Shown in pieces: positions 58,524 to 64,000 of a stretch of DNA of 64,000 nt. The stretch's first letter is position 1. Each line of letters begins with the position of its first letter. The translations under genes were made by a program, and so were the position numbers. A model generated the notes under the pieces. That model did no database searches. It was not told the DNA's origin and worked only from the letters and a program-made list of their open reading frames with translations. Source of the DNA: Conexibacter arvalis (GTDB lineage Bacteria; Actinomycetota; Thermoleophilia; Solirubrobacterales; Solirubrobacteraceae); NCBI RefSeq assembly GCF_014199525.1, contig NZ_JACHNU010000007.1:1-64000 (forward strand). The letters run 5' to 3'.

Positions 58524-59927
58524 CTACCGCGCCGCGGCGGCCAGCTCCTCCGCGTAGACGGCGCCGAGCTGCGGGACGAGCCGCGCGATCGCCGCCTCGC
58601 TCAGACCGCCGTAGCCGAGCACGACGCCCGGCGGGCCCGGGGCGACGCGGAACCACGACAGGCCGTGGAGGCGCATGCCGCTGCGTTCGGCGCGCGCCAG
58701 CAGCGACCGCTCGTCGACCTCCTTGGGCAGCAGCGCGACGGTGTGGAGGCCGGCCGCGACGCCGCCGATCCGCCACGTCGGCAGATGCTCGGCGAGCGCG
58801 GCGACGAGCGCGTCGCGACGGGCGCGGTAGCGCGGGCGCATGCGGCGCAGGTGGCGGTCGAGCTCGCCGCGCTCGACGAAGTCGGCGAGCGCCAGCTGGT
58901 CGAACACCGGCGTGCCGAGGTCGTCGAGCGCCTTCTCGGCGCGGACGCCGTCGAGCAGCTCCGCCGGCACCGCCAGCCATCCGAGCCGCAGCCCCGGCGC
59001 GAGCACCTTGCTGGCGCAGCCGGCGTAGGCGACCAGCTCGGGCGCGAGCCCCTGCAGCGCGCCGACCGGCCCGCGGTCGTAGCGGTACTCGGCGTCGTAG
59101 TCGTCCTCGATCACGATCGCCCGCTCGCGGCGGGCCCACTCGAGCAGCTCGGCCCGCCGCCGCGGTCCGAGCACGCCGCCGAGCGGCGACTGGTGGGCCG
59201 GCGTGACGAGCGCGGCGTCGGCCGAGAGGCCGTCGAGCAGCTCGGTTCGCAGCCCCTCCGCGTCGACGGCGACCGGCACCGGCTCCAGTCCGCAGTGGGC
59301 GAGCACGCCGCGGTGGACCATGAAGCCGGGATCCTCGACGACGACCCGCCGCGCGCCGCGCCGCGCCAGCGCGCGCGCCACCAGCGCGACCCCCTGCGTC
59401 AGACCGGTCGTGACGACGAGCCGCTCCGGCGGCGCGCCGACGCCGCGGGCGCGGCCGAGGTAGCGCGCCAGCGTCGCTCGCAGCTCCGGCGCGCCGACCG
59501 GGTCGACATAGCCGTAGGCGGCGTCGGGCGCGTCGCGCGCGACCGTCCGCAGCGACCGGATCCAGGCGGCGCGCGGGAAGCCGGCGAGGTCGGGCATGCC
59601 GGGGTGGAAGTCCTCGGGCGCGCTGCGCGGGACGCGCGACGGCGGCACCGGCGGCTCGGGCCGGGCGGCGACCGCCGCGACGATCGTGCCGGCGCCGCGG
59701 CGTGTCGTCAGGTAGCCCTCGGCCGTCAGCTGCGCGTACGCCTCGACGACGACTCCGCGCGAGACGCTCAGCTGCCGCGCGAGCTCGCGCGTCGCCGGCA
59801 GCCGCGTCCCGGGCGCCAGCTGGCCGCCGCGGATGCCGTCGCGCAGCTGCTCCTCGAGCTGCACGTGGAGCGGAAGCGGTCCGCGGCCGTCGTCGCCGGC
59901 GCGGTCGAGCGTCAGCAGCAGCTCCAC
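58524..59927 (-). CDS. MocR-family regulator (GntR domain plus aminotransferase domain) (467 aa)
   Basis: Residues 1-80 form a GntR winged helix (L-P-L-H-V-Q-L-E-E-Q-L-R-D-G-I ... L-P-A-T-R-E-L-A-R-Q-L-S-V-S-R-G-V-V-V-E-A-Y). The remainder is a fold-I aminotransferase-like domain with Y-G-Y-V-D-P-V-G near 140, E-D-D-Y-D-A-E-Y-R-Y near 275, and the PLP Lys in C-A-S-K-V-L-A-P-G-L-R-L-G-W. Such PLP-dependent regulators include PdxR (vitamin B6) and GabR. The target is not clear; no pdx genes are near. GTG start. It is divergent from the secreted protein at 60112. Confidence 0.88.
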   Translation of the reverse strand: MELLLTLDRAGDDGRGPLPLHVQLEEQLRDGIRGGQLAPGTRLPATRELARQLSVSRGVVVEAYAQLTAEGYLTTRRGAGTIVAAVAARPEPPVPPSRVPRSAPEDFHPGMPDLAGFPRAAWIRSLRTVARDAPDAAYGYVDPVGAPELRATLARYLGRARGVGAPPERLVVTTGLTQGVALVARALARRGARRVVVEDPGFMVHRGVLAHCGLEPVPVAVDAEGLRTELLDGLSADAALVTPAHQSPLGGVLGPRRRAELLEWARRERAIVIEDDYDAEYRYDRGPVGALQGLAPELVAYAGCASKVLAPGLRLGWLAVPAELLDGVRAEKALDDLGTPVFDQLALADFVERGELDRHLRRMRPRYRARRDALVAALAEHLPTWRIGGVAAGLHTVALLPKEVDERSLLARAERSGMRLHGLSWFRVAPGPPGVVLGYGGLSEAAIARLVPQLGAVYAEELAAAAR

Positions 59928-60111
59928 GCGGCCCCGTTCGCCTGGTCCCCTCGGCGGCGTGCGGATTGACCCTGTCGAGTGGTCCGCATCCGCCGTACCG
60001 TAGCGCGGCCGAGGGGGCGCTGCGGTGGCGATCGGGCGACGACCGCTGGCGCGCGGCCGCTCGCAGCGCTACCGTCAGGCGCTGACAGAGATCGCTCGAC
60101 AGGGGAGACGG

Positions 60112-60984
60112 ATGACGGTGACGCATGGGAGCGCCCGCCGGATGCGGACAGCGCTCGTGACGGCGGCGGTGCTCGCCGTGGCCGCGCTCGCGGCGGCCGC
60201 CGCGCCGGCGGGGGCGTTGACGCCCCCGCTGCCGCCGACGCTGACGCTCGCTTCGGAGGGCGCAAGCGCGATCGAACTGTGGCGCGCGCCGGAATGCAGG
60301 GACTACGTCCTTCCGCCACCTCCTCCCGAGCGCGGGCCGGTCGCCGTGGCGGCCACGTGCATCCTCCCCGAGTCGGAGGTGCCGACGGCGGTCGTCGCGA
60401 CGCCGGGCACCGTCACGCTGCGCTCGAACCGCGTGCTCAGGTCGTTCCTGAGCGGATACCGACACGAGGTCCCGGGTGCGACCGCGCCGACCGCGACGCG
60501 CGTCGACGAGACGACGTGGGCCGTCGCGCTTCCGCAGCTTCCGACGGACACGTTGCTCTGGGTCGCGACCACGGACGCGGCCGGGGAGAGCGACACCTTC
60601 TACCTGCGGCTGCGGCAGCCGGCGGTCGTCGACCCGCCGGTGGTCGAGCCGCCGGTGGTCGAGCCGCCTGACGCGACGCCCAGCGCAGCGACGGTCACCA
60701 TCGCGCGCTCCGGTCGCAGAGGCCGCGTGGCGACGGTCGTCGTGCGCGCGAGCGCGCCGGGCCGGCTGTCGACCTACCTGACGGTGAAGGGCAGACGGCG
60801 CAGCCGCGTCGTCAGAACGACCGTGTCGAAGGCCGGCACGGTGCGCGTGCGGATCCCGCTCGGGCGGATCTCGGTGAGAGCGCTCGCCGGCGCCGGCGGC
60901 GCCACCGCCGTGCTGAGACCGTCCGATGGCGGCAAGGCCGCCCGCGGCGTGGTGCGCTGGAGCGGCTCGTTCGGCAGACGCTGA
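60112..60984 (+). CDS. Secreted protein of unknown function (290 aa)
   Basis: ATG 60112 follows AGGGGAG. The signal peptide ends near A-G-A (about residue 35). The mature protein has a 120-residue N-terminal part with two Cys, then a Pro-rich linker repeating V-V-x-P-P (P-P-V-V-E-P-P-V-V-E-P-P), then a basic C-terminal beta domain (A-T-V-T-I-A-R-S-G-R-R-G-R). That last domain resembles the C-terminal module of the PD40 protein at 3761 in composition and Arg content, so both may share a wall-binding end. No catalytic motif is seen. TACCGT (60070-60075) is a likely -10 box. Confidence 0.65.
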   Translation: MTVTHGSARRMRTALVTAAVLAVAALAAAAAPAGALTPPLPPTLTLASEGASAIELWRAPECRDYVLPPPPPERGPVAVAATCILPESEVPTAVVATPGTVTLRSNRVLRSFLSGYRHEVPGATAPTATRVDETTWAVALPQLPTDTLLWVATTDAAGESDTFYLRLRQPAVVDPPVVEPPVVEPPDATPSAATVTIARSGRRGRVATVVVRASAPGRLSTYLTVKGRRRSRVVRTTVSKAGTVRVRIPLGRISVRALAGAGGATAVLRPSDGGKAARGVVRWSGSFGRR

Positions 60985-60986
60985 GC

Positions 60987-61023
60987 GCGGGAAGGGCGCC
61001 GGCCAGGGGGCCGGTGCTCCCGC
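60987..61023. terminator. Hairpin between convergent genes
   Basis: GCGGGA...GCGCCGGCC / GGCCGGTGC-TCCCGC; 9-bp inner stem with one G-T pair plus a 6-bp outer stem. Confidence 0.6.
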
Positions 61024-61956
61024 TCAGGCGCCCGGCTTGTGGGCCGCGATCAGCAGGTTGTAGAAGATCGCGGCCGGCAGGCGACCTTCGAGCAGCTTGT
61101 CGTCGAGCTTCTGGAAGGCGAGGTAGCCGCGGTAGGCATACTGCCGCCAGCGCCACGGCACGTCCTCGGGCTCGGCGGTCGCCTCCAGCACGCGGTTGGT
61201 CCAGCCGAACCAGTTGGCCGTCAGCTCCTCGCCGCGGACGTTCACGTCGGCGAAGCCGGCCCTGCGGGCGACGTCGGCGAGGTCGCCGGGCGCGAAGGCG
61301 TGGATGTCGACGAACTGCTCGAGCGCGTGGTCCTCGTGGTGGCCCTGCGAGCCGCCGTGGCCGTTGCCGGCGGCGCCGGCCGGGCGGGCTCTCATCAGCC
61401 ACCGCCACGCCGGGGCGGCGAAGCCTGCGCCGCGCTTGGGGATCTGCGCGAGACGGTCGCCGTAGCGCGACGGCTCGCCGGCGAAGACGACCGTCCCGCC
61501 GGGGCGCAGCACGCGGAAGAACTCGCCGAAGGCGCGCTCGAGGTCGGGCAGGTGGTGGAGGACGGCGTGGCCCATCACGAGGTCGAAGGAGGCGTCCTCG
61601 AACGGGAGGTCCTCGGCGCCGGTGACGGCGGTCTCGACGTCGAGCCCCAGCCGCTGCGCGTTGCCGCGCAGCGTCTCCACCATCCCCGGCGAGATGTCGG
61701 TGCAGGTCGCCCGCTCGATCACGCCCGCCTGCAGCATGCAGAGCGAGAAGTAGCCGGTTCCGGAGCCGATCTCCAGCGCGTCGCCGAAGCCCTCGTCGAG
61801 GCGCCGGCCGAGCACCTTGCGCAGCTTCATCAGCACCTGCTGCTGGCCCGGCTCGCCGAAGTCGATGCCCCACTTGGCGTCGTAGCTGTCGGCGGCGACG
61901 TCGTGGTACTTCTCGTTGACGAGGCGGATGTCCTCGGCGGTGCTTGGAGCCTCCAT
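61024..61956 (-). CDS. Class I SAM-dependent methyltransferase (310 aa)
   Basis: The Rossmann-fold methyltransferase motif I is A-L-E-I-G-S-G-T-G-Y-F-S near residue 52. The post-I acidic residue is in C-T-D-I-S-P-G-M-V; motif II is F-D-L-V-M-G-H-A-V-L-H-H-L-P; motif III is L-R-P-G-G-T-V-V-F. It is likely cytoplasmic. The substrate is not predictable; A-W-R-W-L-M-R-A-R then a Gly/His-rich loop is peculiar. TAGACT (61972-61967) is the -10 box. It is divergent from a second methyltransferase with overlapping promoters. Confidence 0.82.
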   Translation of the reverse strand: MEAPSTAEDIRLVNEKYHDVAADSYDAKWGIDFGEPGQQQVLMKLRKVLGRRLDEGFGDALEIGSGTGYFSLCMLQAGVIERATCTDISPGMVETLRGNAQRLGLDVETAVTGAEDLPFEDASFDLVMGHAVLHHLPDLERAFGEFFRVLRPGGTVVFAGEPSRYGDRLAQIPKRGAGFAAPAWRWLMRARPAGAAGNGHGGSQGHHEDHALEQFVDIHAFAPGDLADVARRAGFADVNVRGEELTANWFGWTNRVLEATAEPEDVPWRWRQYAYRGYLAFQKLDDKLLEGRLPAAIFYNLLIAAHKPGA

Positions 61957-61966
61957 AGGCCGCGGG

Positions 61967-61976
61967 AGTCTACGCT
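61967..61976. promoter_or_regulatory. Overlapping divergent -10 boxes
   Basis: AGTCTACGCT: read leftward it gives TAGACT (61972-61967), read rightward TACGCT (61971-61976). Each lies 10 bases from its own ATG (61956 and 61987). RNA polymerase cannot open both at once, so the two methyltransferase genes should compete. Confidence 0.6.
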
Positions 61977-61986
61977 GTCGATCCTC

Positions 61987-62760
61987 ATGGAGACCGCATA
62001 CGTTCAGTCGAACCAGCCCAAGGGCGTCCCGCCGCTGGAGCTGACCGGCGAGCGCACCCTGCCCGACGTGCCGGAGGAGAACTACTGGTACCGCCGGCAC
62101 CTCGTCGTCTACGAGTGGATCGCGGCGCGCACGATCGGGCAGCGGGTGGTCGACATGGCCTGCGGCGAGGGCTACGGCAGCGAGGTGCTGTCACGCGGCG
62201 CCCGCTCGGTCGTCGGCGTCGACGCCAACCCGGAGGCGCACGAGCACGCGCGGCTGCGCTACAGACGGCCGAACCTCCGCTTCGAGCGCGATCTCGTCGA
62301 GCGCTTCTCCGAGCCGTGCGACGCGGTCGTCTTCCTGCAGACGATCGAGCACGTGCAGAACCCGGGCGAGATCCTCGAGCACTTCAAGTCGATGCTGTCG
62401 CCGGGCGGCGTCGCCTACGTCTCCACCCCGAACCTGCTGACGCTCGCGCCCGCGGGCGCCGAGAAGTCCGAGAACCCGTGGCACGTGAAGGAGTACCGCG
62501 TCGAGGAGTTCCGCGCGCTGTGCGCGGCGCACTTCCCGCAGGTCGAGCTGCACGGCCTCTTCCACGCCCGCAAGCTGGCCGTCCACGAGTTCGCGATCAG
62601 ACGGCTCGGCTGGGACGCGATCCACAGACGGCTCGGCTTCACGAGAGCGTTCTACGACCGCTTCACACCGGCGATCTCGGCGCGCGACTTCGCGCTGCGC
62701 GAGGGCGACGACGCGCTGCTGGCGCGCGCGCTCGACTTCGTCGCCGTCTGCCGCGCGTAG
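61987..62760 (+). CDS. SAM-dependent methyltransferase, Rv3030-like (257 aa)
   Basis: Motif I is V-V-D-M-A-C-G-E-G-Y-G-S near residue 56, followed by V-V-G-V-D-A-N and F-L-Q-T-I-E-H-V. The N-terminal L-T-G-E-R-T-L-P-D ... E-N-Y-W-Y-R-R-H segment matches the Rv3030 type, which is linked with methylglucose lipopolysaccharide genes. The gene directly downstream is a GH57 branching enzyme (Rv3031-like), the same order as in mycobacteria. The role in glucan methylation or acylation is inferred from that context. Confidence 0.82.
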   Translation: METAYVQSNQPKGVPPLELTGERTLPDVPEENYWYRRHLVVYEWIAARTIGQRVVDMACGEGYGSEVLSRGARSVVGVDANPEAHEHARLRYRRPNLRFERDLVERFSEPCDAVVFLQTIEHVQNPGEILEHFKSMLSPGGVAYVSTPNLLTLAPAGAEKSENPWHVKEYRVEEFRALCAAHFPQVELHGLFHARKLAVHEFAIRRLGWDAIHRRLGFTRAFYDRFTPAISARDFALREGDDALLARALDFVAVCRA

Positions 62761-62769
62761 GGTTCGGGC

Positions 62770-64000
62770 ATGACCGGGGCCGACCGCGGCGAGCTGGCGC
62801 TCGTCCTCCACACGCACATGCCCTACGTCGAGGGCTACGGGACGTGGCCGTTCGGCGAGGAGTGGCTGTGGGAGGCGATCGCGACCTGCTACCTGCCGCT
62901 GCTCGACGCGCTCGACGCCCACGGCGGCGGCAACGTGACGGTGTCGCTGACGCCGGTGCTCGCCGACCAGCTCGCCGCGCCCGGCGTCGCCGACCGCTTC
63001 GCCGCCTTCCTGCGCGACGTGCGGCGCGAGACCCACCGGCTCGACGTCGAGGGCTGCCGAGCGGGCGGCAAGGAGGCGTGGGCGCGCGAGCTGGAGCGGG
63101 CGGCCGGCGACTACGAGCGCGCGCTGGCGCGGACCGCGGCGCTCGGGGGAGACCTGCTGTCGGCGTTCGCGCCGCACGCTGCCTGGACCTCGTCGGCGAC
63201 CCACGCCGTCCTGCCGCTGCTGGCGACCGACGCCGGCGTGCGCCTCCAGCTCGACACCGGCATCGCATCGCACCGCGCCCGCTTCGACGGGACGGTCGTC
63301 CCGACGTCCGGCGCCGGGCGCGCCGGCGCGGCCGCGTCCGGCGCCGCCGCGCACGCCGGCGCCTCCGCGGTCGGCACCGCCCCGGCGACGGCACGGCCCG
63401 GCGCCGCCCCCGCCCGCGAATGGCGCGGCGGCTTCTGGCTGCCCGAGTGCGCCCACGCGCCGTGGCTCGACCCGCTGCTGCAGGAGGCCGGCGTCCACGC
63501 GACCTGCGTCGACCTGACCGACGTGCTCGGCCGCGGCGCCGCCGCCCAGCTGACGCCGCTCCAGAGCGCCGACGGCCCGCTGCTCGTGCCGATCGACCGC
63601 GCGACGATCGAGCTGGTCTGGAGCGACGCCGGCTACCCGGCGCACGGCCTGTACCGCGACTACCACGCCTTCACGGTCCATCACCACCGCGTCTGGAACA
63701 ACGCCGGCGGGACCTACGATCCGGCCGCCGCGCGGGCGCAGGTGCGCGTCGACGCCGCGGACTTCGTCGCCCGCACGATCGCCCGCCTCGACGCCGGCGC
63801 CGCGGAGCTGGGCCGCCCGGCGCTGGCGGTCTGCGCGATCGACACCGAGCTGCTCGGCCACTGGTGGTACGAGGGCGTCGACTGGCTCGTCGCGGTGCTG
63901 GAGGAGGCCGAGCGCCAGGGCCTCGCGATCGCCCACCTCGACGACGCGCTGGAGCGCCATCCGCCGATCCCGGTCACCGACGCGCTCGCAGCCGCCCCGG
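62770..64000 (+). CDS. GH57 alpha-glucan branching enzyme, N-terminal part (cut by window edge)
   Basis: Family 57 glycoside hydrolase: L-A-L-V-L-H-T-H-M-P-Y-V-E-G at the start is the first GH57 motif, W-L-P-E-C-A-H contains the nucleophile Glu (E226), and I-D-T-E-L-L-G-H-W-W-Y-E-G holds the acid/base Asp (D358). It moves alpha-1,4 glucan segments to alpha-1,6 positions. An Ala/Gly insertion of about 40 residues (about 180-218) just before the nucleophile is unusual. ATG 62770 is 6 bases after TAGGGT, which overlaps the stop of the previous gene; a leaderless internal start is possible. The C-terminal domain lies outside the window. Confidence 0.9.
   Translation, partial: MTGADRGELALVLHTHMPYVEGYGTWPFGEEWLWEAIATCYLPLLDALDAHGGGNVTVSLTPVLADQLAAPGVADRFAAFLRDVRRETHRLDVEGCRAGGKEAWARELERAAGDYERALARTAALGGDLLSAFAPHAAWTSSATHAVLPLLATDAGVRLQLDTGIASHRARFDGTVVPTSGAGRAGAAASGAAAHAGASAVGTAPATARPGAAPAREWRGGFWLPECAHAPWLDPLLQEAGVHATCVDLTDVLGRGAAAQLTPLQSADGPLLVPIDRATIELVWSDAGYPAHGLYRDYHAFTVHHHRVWNNAGGTYDPAAARAQVRVDAADFVARTIARLDAGAAELGRPALAVCAIDTELLGHWWYEGVDWLVAVLEEAERQGLAIAHLDDALERHPPIPVTDALAAAP

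Noticed and set aside
56443-60465. 1340-codon minus-strand frame over the PBP and MocR genes
   Set aside because: Very Arg-rich shadow crossing two real genes and a promoter region.
1-64000. tRNA, rRNA or prophage genes
   Set aside because: I looked for cloverleaf-like and rRNA-like stretches and phage structural genes and saw none; a covariance search would be needed to exclude small RNAs.

Overview
The window is very GC-rich bacterial DNA with actinobacterial features: EgtB/EgtD ergothioneine genes, class II GlpX, a paired ArsA-like ATPase locus, an Rv3030/Rv3031-like methyltransferase and GH57 pair, a primary sigma factor, and many starts with a TAnnnT box only 6-10 bases upstream. The large secreted proteins at 3.7-8.8 kb and the frequent AGA arginine codons in a GC-rich setting make a deep-branching group such as Thermoleophilia (Solirubrobacterales) my best guess. 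That placement is inference, not proof.

Layout. 0-9 kb is an accessory-looking block: an IS481-like transposase end, two paralogous glycosyltransferases on opposite strands around a small secreted protein, and two large secreted proteins (a PD40 propeller and a repeat protein with a lysine-rich tail). 9-17.7 kb holds a rhodanese, an aldonolactone-type oxidase, a fold-III PLP protein, a c-di-AMP riboswitch driving an NlpC/P60 hydrolase, and fatty-acid genes (acyl-CoA dehydrogenase, thiolase, SDR). 17.7-24.8 kb holds egtB-egtD, pgl, a RibD-like reductase, glpX and moeA. 24.9-29.7 kb holds a degenerate GGDEF protein, a minisatellite, an RlpA-like protein behind a second c-di-AMP riboswitch, the sigma factor and an HxlR-type regulator.

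29.8-40.6 kb holds a HEPN-like protein, an AbiEi-DUF559 nuclease behind a 49-base perfect palindrome, an Rv1264-like adenylate cyclase, two ArsA/Get3-like ATPases, an overlapping parA-ftsZ pair, a gamma-glutamyltransferase and small unknowns. 40.7-55.7 kb is a catabolic locus: FAD amine oxidase, PucR regulator, hydantoinase A/B, PotDBCA-type ABC importer, a metal-ligand-poor creatinase/ectoine-hydrolase-like M24 protein, aldehyde dehydrogenase and tartrate/D-malate dehydrogenase, with most genes overlapping by a few bases. 55.7-64 kb holds a LON-domain protein, a penicillin-binding protein, a MocR-type regulator, a secreted protein, two divergent methyltransferases and the start of a GH57 branching enzyme.

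The strongest new observations are these. (1) The same inverted repeat, ACTTCA-N5-TGAAGT, lies in the promoter of the primary sigma factor and in the promoter of the adjacent HxlR-type regulator, which predicts thiol/redox control of the housekeeping sigma factor. (2) A tryptophan-rich upstream ORF starts at the predicted sigma-factor transcript start and runs into its start codon. (3) Two c-di-AMP riboswitches control two cell-wall genes 15 kb apart. (4) An operon couples ParA with an FtsZ that carries a ~157-residue extension. (5) The PucR-hydantoinase-M24 locus is probably an uncharacterised route for an N-containing, possibly cyclic, substrate.
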